Assembly: GCF_000243715.2 (NCBI RefSeq)
Contig: NZ_AHMO02000011.1
Coordinates: 248,001 to 312,000, forward strand
Length of the DNA: 64,000 nt
Reading direction: 5' to 3'
Source: Leptospira broomii serovar Hurstbridge str. 5399
GTDB lineage: Bacteria > Spirochaetota > Leptospiria > Leptospirales > Leptospiraceae
Position 1 is the stretch's first letter; each line of letters starts with the position of its first letter. Positions 32,365 to 41,090 of this stretch are shown one piece after another. Made by a program: the position numbers and the translations under genes. The notes under the pieces were generated by a model that did not search any database, was not told the origin of the DNA, and saw only the letters and a list, made by a program, of their open reading frames with translations.

Positions 32365-33657
32365 ATGATTCACGTCGAAGGAATAAATTATCACTTTTTT
32401 CTATGCAACTCCGATTCGGTAGCCAGAGTTAAGACCAAAATTTCTCCTTTCTACGATTTTCCCGTAATGGAAATCGAAGAATTACCTTATCTATATTCTC
32501 AACCGGCCATAATTCCTTCCTTTTTATATGAAATCGACTATGCAAGGAGAACGTACCAAAGTCGACCCATGAGTAGCCCACCCTATCTTTCCTTTCAAAA
32601 CGGTAGGCTTTGGAAAGAAGACGGAAAGTTCCCCCAGGGAGCGAGAGAGCTCAGCAACGGAAGTCTATTTTTGATAGATTCGAATCCGTATAAAACCAAA
32701 GGAAATCCGCCTATTATTGTTCTAAGAGCTCCCGGGGAAGCGACTCAGATAGGCGTTAAACGTAATGTGGGTACGTTTCGATTATTTAGACAAAACAGAA
32801 CGAGAATGAACTCTACTCGTTATTTATCACTCCGAGACGTAGTGAATCCAGAACTGAATGAAAATGAAGTTTCGCGAAAAATCGAATCCTTGTACTTCGA
32901 TCCCAAAAGTAAAAATTATCTGTTTAGATTGGTAAAGATTCTGTATGCAGGTACTCCCGTGGAAGAGCAAACGATCGTTTCCAACTTATTCGCGTTCGAG
33001 CCCGAATTCGCGGCATTTTTACGCGATAGAATTTTCTCGATAGAAATTCTCCCCCTAATCCATGGTCCTTTTTTAAACTCGATTCTTAATTCAGTCGATG
33101 AACGAATTCTGAAATTTTCAATCCCTAGCCTTTCTCTTCCGGTACGGAATATGGTCGAAAAAAACGTTTCTAAAAATCGATGGAAACAAATCTTGGACGG
33201 TCCGTCCAAGCAACCGAATTTAGGCGAATCTTTTGAAGAAGTAGTGGAAAAAGAAATTTTCAGAAGGTTTTCGAGAAAAATATATTATGAAGAAGGAATA
33301 TTTCATATTTATTGGGAGCAAAGTGAAGAGAGTCAAATAGAACTCGGAGCACGCCAAGAAATTCAATTCTCGAGTATCCCTTCCGATAAGTACAATTTCA
33401 ATCGAGAAGGTGAAGGTCTGGAGTTATATTCTGTTACCGGCGATAAGATCTTGTTTCAAACCAACAAAAGCCTGGAAATTCTCCGTTTCGATATACTCAT
33501 CTCGAAGCGCGAAAAGGACTCGTACGAAATGTTCCGCATCCCTGAAGGAGGAATTGTGGATATTCCGAGGTACGATCAAACAAAACTCGTCGTGGGGGCG
33601 GGAATTGCAAGCGACCGGAAACCCTTCGAGTTTTCGCTTTTGTCCTATAACTACTAG
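32365..33657 (+). CDS. Unknown protein with a divergent FliG C-terminal-like domain
   Basis: The 430-residue protein has no signal peptide. Residues about 211-310 read like the FliG middle/C-terminal domain: FEPEFAAFLRDRIF followed by IEILPLI, then LNSILNSVDERILKFSIPS, VRNMVEKNVSKNRWKQIL and a helix FEEVVEKEIFRRF. In FliG the matching positions are PELA-x-x-I-x-x-x-MF, FEDL, LREVD, LALKG, VREK-x-x-x-NMS and the EAQ-x-x-I helix. The flanking parts (1-205, 315-430) are beta-rich and unrecognised. FliG-C forms the torque ring surface of the flagellar switch, but the charged torque-helix residues are poorly conserved here, so another role is likely. The assignment rests on visual alignment. Confidence 0.65.
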   Translation: MIHVEGINYHFFLCNSDSVARVKTKISPFYDFPVMEIEELPYLYSQPAIIPSFLYEIDYARRTYQSRPMSSPPYLSFQNGRLWKEDGKFPQGARELSNGSLFLIDSNPYKTKGNPPIIVLRAPGEATQIGVKRNVGTFRLFRQNRTRMNSTRYLSLRDVVNPELNENEVSRKIESLYFDPKSKNYLFRLVKILYAGTPVEEQTIVSNLFAFEPEFAAFLRDRIFSIEILPLIHGPFLNSILNSVDERILKFSIPSLSLPVRNMVEKNVSKNRWKQILDGPSKQPNLGESFEEVVEKEIFRRFSRKIYYEEGIFHIYWEQSEESQIELGARQEIQFSSIPSDKYNFNREGEGLELYSVTGDKILFQTNKSLEILRFDILISKREKDSYEMFRIPEGGIVDIPRYDQTKLVVGAGIASDRKPFEFSLLSYNY

Positions 33658-33664
33658 GGATAAA

Positions 33665-33703
33665 AGAAGAACCGGAAAAGTCTGTCCCCAAACCGATTCT
33701 TCT
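33665..33703. terminator. Stem-loop between the convergent FliG-like gene and glpK fragment
   Basis: Arms AGAAGAACCGG and CCGATTCTTCT pair with one mismatch around a 17-base loop. On the minus strand the stem is followed by TTTTAT, so it could terminate transcription coming from glpK. On the plus strand there is no real T run. The call is based only on eye inspection. Confidence 0.4.
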
Positions 33704-33719
33704 CAATTTAAGAAACATG

Positions 33720-33925
33720 AAAACGGGTCCGGTTTTTCTTCGGAAGATAAGCAGGTCTTCCTTTTTTAAATTCTTACAAAAATCAGCGGGTCCTACGGCA
33801 ATGCCAAACGATAACATTGCATACGGGAGCACCGGAATCCGTTTCGAATAAAACCTTGGTTTCCCGTTGATTCTTAATTCCGACCGCGATCCCATCTTCC
33901 CGGCGAAGTTCTCCGACTTTTTTGC
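33720..33925 (-). pseudogene. Decayed fragment of a second glpK
   Basis: This stretch is clearly similar in DNA and protein to an internal part of the intact glpK next to it (about 35033-35240). Read on the minus strand it gives [17 protein letters not shown], then CRRT, then after a frameshift [12 protein letters not shown] and FRRKTGPV, matching GlpK residues of about 67-131. An extra base in the CRRT/ADFC junction breaks the frame, and the copy lacks the start and most of the kinase. An internal deletion near 33910 is also likely. It lies directly behind the glpK stop in the same orientation. Confidence 0.8.
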
Positions 33926-33929
33926 CCGC

Positions 33930-35420
33930 TTAATTACCGGTTAAAATTCGCTTGACCGATTCTTTCCAGACACGAATTTCTTTTTCTCTTTGTGCATTTC
34001 CCATTTTCGGAGTAAATTCCTTACTGGCTTTCTGCTTTTTCTTCAAGTCCGCAACGCCAGCGTAAAATCCTCTTTCTAATCCGGCCAGATATGCCGCGCC
34101 CAAAACTGTCGTATCCAAATTCGAAGGGCGAACGATTCTTTTTCCGAGAATGTCGGATTGGTATTGCATTAGCCAATTATTGGCAGTCGCTCCGCCGTCA
34201 ACTTTGAGAATCTTCAGCTTGGAGCCCGTATCATTTTCCATAGCTTCCACAAGTTCATAAGACTGTAAAGCGATGGATTTCAGCGCGGCCCGTGTTATCT
34301 GTTCTTGGGTCGTATCACGGGTCAGACCCAAAATAGCGCCCCTCGCATTCATATCCCAATATGGAGCTCCAAGGCCCGCAAACGCGGGAACGAAAACAAC
34401 TTCATCCTCTTTTGTAACCGAAGCAGCCAACTTCTCGGAAAGCTTAGATTCTTTAAAGAACCTGAGATTATCCCGTAGATATTGTATGACAGCTCCTCCG
34501 ATAAAAATAGAACCTTCCAAACAATACACCGTCTTGCCTTCAGGACCGCAGGCTAGGGTCGTAATCAGGTTGTTCTTAGAAATCTGTAATTTATTTCCCG
34601 TATTGAAAAGGAGAAAACAACCCGTACCATACGTGTTCTTTGCCTCTCCAGGTTCCGTGCATAATTGTCCGAAAAGCGCCCCTTGCTGATCTCCTACGAG
34701 TGAAGAAATAGGAATTCCATCCGGTAGACCCTTTACTCCTTCGGTTCTACCGAATAAATTACTGGAATTATGAGTCTCGGGAAGAATGGACTCAGGGATA
34801 TCTAGAATTTTTAGAAGTTCCTTATCCCATTCCTTCTTTTCGATGTTGAAGATTAACGTGCGACTCGCATTCGTGTGATCCGTTTTATGGGACTTTCCGT
34901 TAGTCAATCGATATAATAGATATGTATCGATGGTTCCAAAGAGTATCTTTCCTTTCTCCGCTTTGGCTCGTACTCCTTTCACATTATCCAAGATCCAACG
35001 TATCTTGGTCCCGCTAAAATACGCGTCCACAACGAGTCCGGTTTTTCTTCGGAAGGTAGGTTCTAAGCCTTCCTTTTTTAAATTCGTACAAAAGTCCGCT
35101 GTCCTCCGACATTGCCAAACGATGGCATTGTATACGGGAACACCCGAATCCTTTTCAAACAAAACCGTAGTTTCCCGTTGATTAGTAATTCCGATCGCAA
35201 TCGCATCTTCGGGACGAAGTTTTCCGTTACGAATCGCTTTTACGACCAATTTTTCCGTCTTTGCCCAAATCTCTTCGGGATCATGTTCGACCCAACCCGG
35301 TTTTGGAAAATATTGTTTAAATTCCGAATAAGCGCTGGAAATAACGGCTCCGGATCGATTGAAGCAAAACGTACGAATTCCGGTGGTACCTGCATCGATA
35401 CCTATGATATACTCACTCAT
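33930..35420 (-). CDS. glpK: Glycerol kinase
   Basis: GlpK phosphorylates glycerol to glycerol 3-phosphate. The start at 35420 has a strong GGAGG ten bases upstream; an in-frame ATG seven codons earlier has no such support. The 496-residue protein has the phosphate-1 loop IGIDAGTTGIRTFCF, glycerol-binding NQRET (about 80-84) and VWQCRRT (about 101-107), and the FGGY signatures including GTIDTYLLYRLTNG and KVDGGATANNWLMQYQSDIL. The position after GTTG in the first loop is Ile-Arg instead of the usual Ser-Ser/Thr-Arg. No glpF or glpD adjoins it. Confidence 0.95.
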   Translation of the reverse strand: MSEYIIGIDAGTTGIRTFCFNRSGAVISSAYSEFKQYFPKPGWVEHDPEEIWAKTEKLVVKAIRNGKLRPEDAIAIGITNQRETTVLFEKDSGVPVYNAIVWQCRRTADFCTNLKKEGLEPTFRRKTGLVVDAYFSGTKIRWILDNVKGVRAKAEKGKILFGTIDTYLLYRLTNGKSHKTDHTNASRTLIFNIEKKEWDKELLKILDIPESILPETHNSSNLFGRTEGVKGLPDGIPISSLVGDQQGALFGQLCTEPGEAKNTYGTGCFLLFNTGNKLQISKNNLITTLACGPEGKTVYCLEGSIFIGGAVIQYLRDNLRFFKESKLSEKLAASVTKEDEVVFVPAFAGLGAPYWDMNARGAILGLTRDTTQEQITRAALKSIALQSYELVEAMENDTGSKLKILKVDGGATANNWLMQYQSDILGKRIVRPSNLDTTVLGAAYLAGLERGFYAGVADLKKKQKASKEFTPKMGNAQREKEIRVWKESVKRILTGN

Positions 35421-35458
35421 GAGATCCTCCGCTATATGCAAAAAACAAGATAAAGATC

Positions 35459-36415
35459 TTAAACTTGAATCTCTAAGCCTTCTCTTGCCATAATGATTTC
35501 CAACTGATTGTCGGGATCGAACATTTCTTTATATTTAATTGCGCGCAAATATACGGCGTCCAGCTTTTCGTCATCGTAAGAAGGGTCGTGATGGAACATG
35601 ACCAGTTTTTTAACGTTTGCGCGAAGAGCGATATCGGTCGCCATCGAAGCGGTGCTATGACCCCAATCGATTTTCTGTAAAGATTCTTCGAATGTATATT
35701 GAGTATCGAAAATAAGAACGTCCGCGCCGCGGAAGTAATTTAGGTAATCGTCGATATTCTCCATCTCATCCAAATTAAACTCCGCGTCCGACGCGAAAAT
35801 AAGCGATTTGCCGTCTTCTTCGAACCGGTACGAATAGCTTCCGCCCGGGTGACGAACCGCTTTCGAAATGGAAGTGACCGAATCTGTGGCTCGAAAGGCT
35901 CTCCCTTCGGGTACATGGCGGTAGGTTTTCTCTGCCTGAAATCCCTCGAAAGGAACCGGAAAATGAGTGAACGCGTGCTGGTATCTAAGTCTCTCTTCTA
36001 AATTTTCGACGGAGCTTACAAACTCGAACTTATTACCTGGGGTATAGAGAGGTACGAAAAATGGAATCCCTTGAATATGATCCCAATGCGTATGAGTGAA
36101 AATCCAGACCGCGGAACCTTTTCCCTGTAAATATCCCTCTTGCAGGATGGAATTTCCTAATTCTCGAAGGCCTGTACCTCCGTCGATTATGATAAGACGA
36201 TCCTCTTTATCACGAATTTCAATACATGTCGTATTACCGCCGTAGGTACTCCAATTTGACAAAGCTAAGGAATCTAAAAAATCCTCAATCGCCTCCGGAC
36301 TTTGAAGATCCGACGGCGAGGCCAGACTCAGAATTTTCAGAATCTTCGCTCGGATTAAATCGCCTTTTACCGGGGAAGAGATGGAGCCCCGAACTCCCCA
36401 AAATTTAATTCGCAT
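35459..36415 (-). CDS. MBL-fold metallo-hydrolase
   Basis: This 318-residue protein is a metallo-beta-lactamase-fold hydrolase. It opens with IKFWGVRGSISSP, typical of the phosphodiesterase/PhnP-like group, and has the zinc motif THTHWDHIQGIPFF (about 107-120), an Asp ligand in IFASDAEFN, and KLVMFHHDPSYDD near the end. Family members hydrolyse phosphodiesters or cyclic nucleotides, so a role in nucleotide signalling is possible. It lies 38 bases upstream of glpK on the same strand. Confidence 0.88.
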   Translation of the reverse strand: MRIKFWGVRGSISSPVKGDLIRAKILKILSLASPSDLQSPEAIEDFLDSLALSNWSTYGGNTTCIEIRDKEDRLIIIDGGTGLRELGNSILQEGYLQGKGSAVWIFTHTHWDHIQGIPFFVPLYTPGNKFEFVSSVENLEERLRYQHAFTHFPVPFEGFQAEKTYRHVPEGRAFRATDSVTSISKAVRHPGGSYSYRFEEDGKSLIFASDAEFNLDEMENIDDYLNYFRGADVLIFDTQYTFEESLQKIDWGHSTASMATDIALRANVKKLVMFHHDPSYDDEKLDAVYLRAIKYKEMFDPDNQLEIIMAREGLEIQV

Positions 36416-36700
36416 CTCAATTCAATTTATCGGTCATAATACTAGAATTGGTCATTCGTAAAACGCCCACTAAATTTTTCCTTACTGGGTGAATTTTCCA
36501 GCTATTTCTTGTTTTTATCCACTAAGAATTGACCTATTTTCAAAGGAAAAAAGAGTTTACCTCCCCTTTGCCACAATTTATGCTCAATGATCGGATTCCC
36601 TCCCCGTGTAACCTTTCGAAATTTCTTATTTTCGAGACGGTTCGGATGCATTAGCAACTCGAGGACGGTCATATAAATAGAAAAATCGGAGCCGTTTCCA

Positions 36701-37015
36701 TTGGAAGGTTTTCAAACAGATGTGTCCATAGAGGACGGAATATGCATCGTAAAGATCCAGGGCAACGTTAGTTTGAAGAACGCGTTCGCGTTAAAAGAAC
36801 TTATCATCAAACAATTTGATGAAGGCAACAAGGAAATTATCATAGACTTTGAAGGAGATGTATATCTGGATTCGTCCGGTATCGGTGCTATTTTTAACAC
36901 CCAGAAATATGTGACTGAACGCCAAGGTAGCCTTAAATTAAGAAATTTAAGCAGAGACGTAATGACGATTCTTAGAATCGCCAATCTGGACAAACATCTA
37001 GATATTATTCCTTAG
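36701..37015 (+). CDS. STAS-domain anti-sigma factor antagonist
   Basis: The 104 residues form a single STAS domain. DVYLDSSGIGAIF (about residues 50-62) holds the serine that is phosphorylated by an anti-sigma kinase and dephosphorylated by SpoIIE/RsbU-type phosphatases. The only possible start is TTG at 36701, since a stop lies nine codons upstream and no ATG is in frame; GGAG lies about ten bases before it. The next gene starts five bases after the stop. A SpoIIE-type phosphatase encoded at 30944 is a possible partner; no anti-sigma kinase is in the window. Confidence 0.9.
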   Translation: MEGFQTDVSIEDGICIVKIQGNVSLKNAFALKELIIKQFDEGNKEIIIDFEGDVYLDSSGIGAIFNTQKYVTERQGSLKLRNLSRDVMTILRIANLDKHLDIIP

Positions 37016-37020
37016 CGAAG

Positions 37021-37836
37021 ATGCTTGAAATCGTCCGAATTTACACTCATAGTTCGCTTCGAAATTTCACCTATTTAATTCGACAACCTGATACGACAGA
37101 GACTCTCTGTATAGACCCGTTCGATTCTTCACAAGTCAGTGTCGTACTAAAGCAAAAGAATTGGTCTCTCGAATACATCGTCAATACTCATGAGCATTGG
37201 GATCATACGGCCGGAAACGAAGGGCTGGTTCAAGAATTCAAGTCGATAGTCCTGACGCATCCTAAAGGAATGGAAACTGTCCCGTTAGCAAGTCGCGCTC
37301 TTTATTCGAGAGAGCGGATTCTTTCCGATCGGGAAGGAAATTCCTATTTGGAAGTTTTGGATACTCCGGGACATACCTTCGCTCATATATGTTTACTTCA
37401 GGTCGAAAATAATGCCCCGGTAGGCGTATTTACCGGGGACACGATCTTTAATTGTGGTGTCGGAAATTGTAAGAACGGAGGAGATCCAACGACACTCTAT
37501 CAAACCGTCTCCCGGATATTTTACCAATTTCCGGACGGAGTGAAACTCTACCCGGGTCACGATTACCTTCAGAATAATCTAAAATTCAGTATAGCTCTAG
37601 ACCCCTCAAACTCGGCGGCGCATGCAGCTTTGAAAAAAGTGAATTCTCTGAAATCCGAGGCGGAATTTTGGACTACGAATTTCGCGGAGGAACGAACCTT
37701 TAATCCTTTTTTCCTCTGTTCCAAACCGTCTGCATCGCTTTTATCCGGTATTCGAAACAAATCGGCTCAGCCGAATTTAGCTGAGGATGAACGTACTCTT
37801 TTTCTGACTTTGAGGTCCCTTCGAGATAAGTGGTAG
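37021..37836 (+). CDS. Hydroxyacylglutathione hydrolase-like MBL protein (glyoxalase II type)
   Basis: The 271-residue protein matches glyoxalase II, which hydrolyses S-lactoylglutathione. The metal motif is NTHEHWDHTAGN (about residues 56-67), followed by DTPGHTFAHIC, FTGDTIFNCGVGNC and YPGHDYLQNNLKF. A C-terminal helical region (about 200-271) with EERTFNPFF resembles the substrate-binding tail of GloB. Glutathione genes elsewhere in the window make the role plausible. Likely cotranscribed with the STAS gene. Confidence 0.86.
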   Translation: MLEIVRIYTHSSLRNFTYLIRQPDTTETLCIDPFDSSQVSVVLKQKNWSLEYIVNTHEHWDHTAGNEGLVQEFKSIVLTHPKGMETVPLASRALYSRERILSDREGNSYLEVLDTPGHTFAHICLLQVENNAPVGVFTGDTIFNCGVGNCKNGGDPTTLYQTVSRIFYQFPDGVKLYPGHDYLQNNLKFSIALDPSNSAAHAALKKVNSLKSEAEFWTTNFAEERTFNPFFLCSKPSASLLSGIRNKSAQPNLAEDERTLFLTLRSLRDKW

Positions 37837-37861
37837 AGTCTAAAATACGACTCTCTTTTTT
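37835..37861 (+). terminator. Rho-independent terminator after the GloB-like gene
   Basis: A six-base-pair stem AGAGTC / GACTCT with an eight-base loop is followed by C and six T. It overlaps the stop codon of the glyoxalase II-like gene and precedes the pyridine nucleotide-disulfide oxidoreductase gene by about 50 bases. Confidence 0.65.
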
Positions 37862-37912
37862 GCTCGCCAATCTTCTCACTCTAAATGCAGAACGTATTCG
37901 GAGGAAAACGGA

Positions 37913-39325
37913 TTGAATGGAGAATCTTCCGTTTCCAGTCTCAACATGAAAAAATATGATATTCTTGTAATCGGTTCGGGCGGTGGAACAAAGTTAGTCA
38001 CCCCACCCTCAAAATTAGGATATAAAGTCGCAATTTTAGAAAAGGATCGTTTAGGTGGAACCTGTTTGAACCGAGGTTGCATTCCTTCTAAAATGCTTAT
38101 CCATCCCGCTGAGATCCTCGCCCTAGCCTCGGATGCAAACCGCTTTCAATTGGAAATTCCCGGCCCCTTTACTGTGGATTTTAAAACCTTAGTGGAAAGG
38201 GTTTCTAGAACCGTCGACGCGGACTCGGATAGCATTCTCCCCGCCTATGAGAAAAATCCGAACATCGATTTCTATCCGTACGAAGGTCGCTTTATAGAGG
38301 ACAAGGTCGTAAAAGTAAACGACCAACTTTTGACTGCCGACCGAATTTTCATCGCTGCTGGATGTAGGCCCGTTATTCCGGATATCCCCGGCCTCGCAGG
38401 AACGCCGTATATGACCAGTCGGGAAGCCCTCCGAAGAACCGACCTTCCTAAACGTCTCCTAGTGTTAGGGGGCGGGTATATCGGCTTAGAATTAGGATTT
38501 GCTTATGCGTCGTTCGGCTCCAAAACCACTTTCATTGTTCGAAATAGAATGCTTTCCCAGGAGGATCAAAGCATAATTGATGGATTTGAAAAAGCATTCT
38601 CAAAAAAACACGATGTTCGTTTAAGGACGATCGTTAAAACTGTAGAGTATCAAGCCGGAATTTTTCGCCTAACTTGCGAGCAGGAAGGTCGAAGTTTCGA
38701 AATAGAAGGAGATGCTCTATTAGTCGCAACCGGAATCCGACCGAATTCCGATTGGCTTGATTTGAATAATACGAATATTCAAACCGATGATCGCGGATAT
38801 ATTAAAACAAACGAGTTTCTTGAAACTACCGCAGATGGAGTCTATGCTCTTGGCGATATCATAGGGAAATATTTTTTCCGTCATTCGGTGAATTTCGAAG
38901 GAGAGGCCTTATTTCAATCTTTGTACGTGGATAAAAAGCGTATTCCGATTGAATATCCTCCGGTTCCTCATGCGGTATTTACCCATCCTCAAGTAGCGGC
39001 AGTCGGCAAGACTGAACAACAACTCATCTCGGAAAGAGCCGATTATATTTCCGCGATCAATCCGTATTCTGCCAGCGCAATGGGTATGGCCCGATTATCG
39101 GAAGATTCCTTCGTGAAAATTTTAGTAGACCGGAAGACAAGAAAACTTATAGGAGCCCACGTTTTGGGAGACGAAGCTTCCAACCTAGCTCATTTATTTA
39201 TACTCTTAATGACGATGAACGGGACTCTAGATGACTTGCTTAAAATGATTTATATTCATCCTGCACTTCCGGAAATTGCGAGAAATGCCGCAAGGAGAGC
39301 CAGAGAAATTCTGAGCGTTCCGTAA
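37913..39325 (+). CDS. Pyridine nucleotide-disulfide oxidoreductase (lipoamide dehydrogenase/mycothione reductase-like)
   Basis: A class I flavoprotein disulfide reductase of 470 residues. The redox cysteines are in GGTCLNRGCIPSKM (about residues 48-61), the NAD(P)-binding loop is LVLGGGYIGLELG, FAD contacts include VYALGDIIGKYFFRH, and the C-terminal HPALPEI supplies the catalytic His-Glu pair. The FAD loop reads IGSGGGTKLVTPPSK, not the usual GGGPGGY, which resembles the mycothione-reductase-like branch more than classical Lpd. I kept the TTG at 37913, eight bases after GGAGG; an ATG at 37946 is possible. The true disulfide substrate is open. Confidence 0.85.
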   Translation: MNGESSVSSLNMKKYDILVIGSGGGTKLVTPPSKLGYKVAILEKDRLGGTCLNRGCIPSKMLIHPAEILALASDANRFQLEIPGPFTVDFKTLVERVSRTVDADSDSILPAYEKNPNIDFYPYEGRFIEDKVVKVNDQLLTADRIFIAAGCRPVIPDIPGLAGTPYMTSREALRRTDLPKRLLVLGGGYIGLELGFAYASFGSKTTFIVRNRMLSQEDQSIIDGFEKAFSKKHDVRLRTIVKTVEYQAGIFRLTCEQEGRSFEIEGDALLVATGIRPNSDWLDLNNTNIQTDDRGYIKTNEFLETTADGVYALGDIIGKYFFRHSVNFEGEALFQSLYVDKKRIPIEYPPVPHAVFTHPQVAAVGKTEQQLISERADYISAINPYSASAMGMARLSEDSFVKILVDRKTRKLIGAHVLGDEASNLAHLFILLMTMNGTLDDLLKMIYIHPALPEIARNAARRAREILSVP

Positions 39326-39367
39326 TTTGAATTACCAAAGGATTGCGTTAAACTAGCGTCTTTCAGG

Positions 39368-40315
39368 ATGCTTACAAAGGAGCCGATTTCCTTCAGAATG
39401 AAGAAAGCATTAGAGATTGAAAATTTAGTCAAAACGTATTCCGGAGGCGTTCAGGCCTTAAAGGGAATTCATTTAATTGTGGAAGAGGGAGAATTCTTTG
39501 CTCTATTAGGGCCGAACGGCGCCGGCAAGTCCACCACCATCGGAATATTAAGTTCATTGGTGAACAAAACTTCCGGAAAAGTAAAGATCTACGGGGCCGA
39601 CATCGATAGCGACCTAGCTCTCGCAAAATCGTTTATAGGAGTCGTTCCCCAGGAATTTAATTTTAATATATTCGAGAAAGTCGAGCAGATCGTTATCAAC
39701 CAAGGCGGATACTATGGTTTGGAAAAATCGATCGCGACCGAAAGAACTTACGAATATTTAAAACAGCTAGGGCTTTACGATAAAAGGCGAGAAACCGCCG
39801 GTCGTCTGTCGGGTGGAATGAAGCGCCGACTGATGATCGCAAGGGCTCTAGTGCATAACCCGAAGATTCTAATTCTGGACGAGCCGACTGCTGGAGTGGA
39901 TATAGAATTTAGAAGATCTCTTTGGGAATTTCTAATCAAATTGAACGAATCCGGAATTACGATCATTCTTACCACTCACTATTTGGAAGAGGCGGAGACC
40001 CTTTGCCGTAAAATTGCGATCATCGACAAAGGACTTATCGTCGAGAACACTACGATGAAAGAACTGATCGTACAATTAGACACGGAAACTTTCATATTAG
40101 ATTTAAAGGAAGCCGTTCCGATTCCGACGGCTCTCAACGGTTTTTCTTTACGCAAAGTGGACGATTTGACTCTCGAGGTCGATATCAGCAAAAGTCATTC
40201 TCTCAACGATTTATTTCGTTTATTGGATAAAGAAGGAATTCAAATCACTAGCATGAGAAATAAATCCAATAGGTTAGAAGAATTATTTCTAAAATTAGTG
40301 GAGAAGAAACTTTGA
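39368..40315 (+). CDS. ABC transporter ATP-binding protein (ABC-2 type exporter)
   Basis: The 315-residue protein has Walker A GPNGAGKST (about residues 54-62), the Q-loop VPQEFNFN, the signature LSGGMKRRLMIARAL, Walker B ILILDEPTAGVD and the H-loop TTHYLEEAE. This is the DrrA/NatA-like pattern. About 70 C-terminal residues extend past the core as in that group. An ATG at 39398 (MKKALEIENLV) is an alternative start. The permease gene follows with a four-base overlap. Confidence 0.92.
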   Translation: MLTKEPISFRMKKALEIENLVKTYSGGVQALKGIHLIVEEGEFFALLGPNGAGKSTTIGILSSLVNKTSGKVKIYGADIDSDLALAKSFIGVVPQEFNFNIFEKVEQIVINQGGYYGLEKSIATERTYEYLKQLGLYDKRRETAGRLSGGMKRRLMIARALVHNPKILILDEPTAGVDIEFRRSLWEFLIKLNESGITIILTTHYLEEAETLCRKIAIIDKGLIVENTTMKELIVQLDTETFILDLKEAVPIPTALNGFSLRKVDDLTLEVDISKSHSLNDLFRLLDKEGIQITSMRNKSNRLEELFLKLVEKKL

Positions 40316-41085
40316 ATTTCAGGGAAAAATTTAACGCATTTTCGACGATAGTCCGGAAAGAAACCGTTAGAATTCTAAGAATCTGGATTCAAACGTTAAT
40401 TCCACCCGGAATCACGATTTCCCTATATTTTTTGATCTTTGGCAAACTTGTCGGATCTCAAATCGGAGATGTCGGCGGACATACTTATATTCAATTCATT
40501 GTTCCCGGATTAGTGATGATGTCCGTAATTTTGAATGCATACAATAACGTAGTCTCCTCATTCTACGGCGCTAAATTCGGAAAGAATATCGAAGAGCTTC
40601 TTGTTTCTCCGACGCCGGCGTATCTCATCGTACTAGGATATTCTATAGGAGGAGTTATTCGCGGAATTCTAGTCGGCATTATCGTAACGGTAGTCTCGCT
40701 GTTTTTTACCGAGTTACGACTTTACAGCCCTTGGATCGTAATCGTTACAGTAGCACTTTCAGCGCTGATGTTTTCTATGGGCGGATTTTTAAATGCATTG
40801 TTCGCAAAAAAATTCGATGATGTAACGATCATCCCGACTTTTATTCTAACGCCTTTAACTTATTTAGGAGGCGTTTTTTATTCAATTCAAATGCTCCCGG
40901 AAGCATGGCAAATCGTATCTAAATTTAATCCGATTCTCTATATGGTAAATGCTTTCCGCTACGGATTTCTAGGCGTCAGCGATATAGACCCAGGATTAGC
41001 GATCGGGCTCTTAGCGGTAGGAACTATATTACTCTACTCGCTTTCAGTTTTTTTGCTCAGCCGCGGAATCGGAACGAGGACCTAA
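40312..41085 (+). CDS. ABC-2 type transporter permease
   Basis: The 257-residue membrane protein has six hydrophobic segments and a typical ABC-2 layout, including the GGVFYSIQMLPEAWQIVSKFNP stretch (split by a loop) near residues 185-205 that is common in DrrB/NodJ-like permeases. It begins with TTG at 40312, overlapping the ATPase stop as TTGA, with GGAGAAG upstream. With the preceding ATPase it forms an exporter of unknown cargo. Confidence 0.9.
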   Translation: MNFREKFNAFSTIVRKETVRILRIWIQTLIPPGITISLYFLIFGKLVGSQIGDVGGHTYIQFIVPGLVMMSVILNAYNNVVSSFYGAKFGKNIEELLVSPTPAYLIVLGYSIGGVIRGILVGIIVTVVSLFFTELRLYSPWIVIVTVALSALMFSMGGFLNALFAKKFDDVTIIPTFILTPLTYLGGVFYSIQMLPEAWQIVSKFNPILYMVNAFRYGFLGVSDIDPGLAIGLLAVGTILLYSLSVFLLSRGIGTRT

Positions 41086-41090
41086 TAGGT

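Noticed and set aside
33497..33895. Open frame of 132 codons on the minus strand
   Set aside because: It merely joins the decayed glpK piece to antisense of the FliG-like gene, so it is not a gene as such; the glpK part is listed as a pseudogene.
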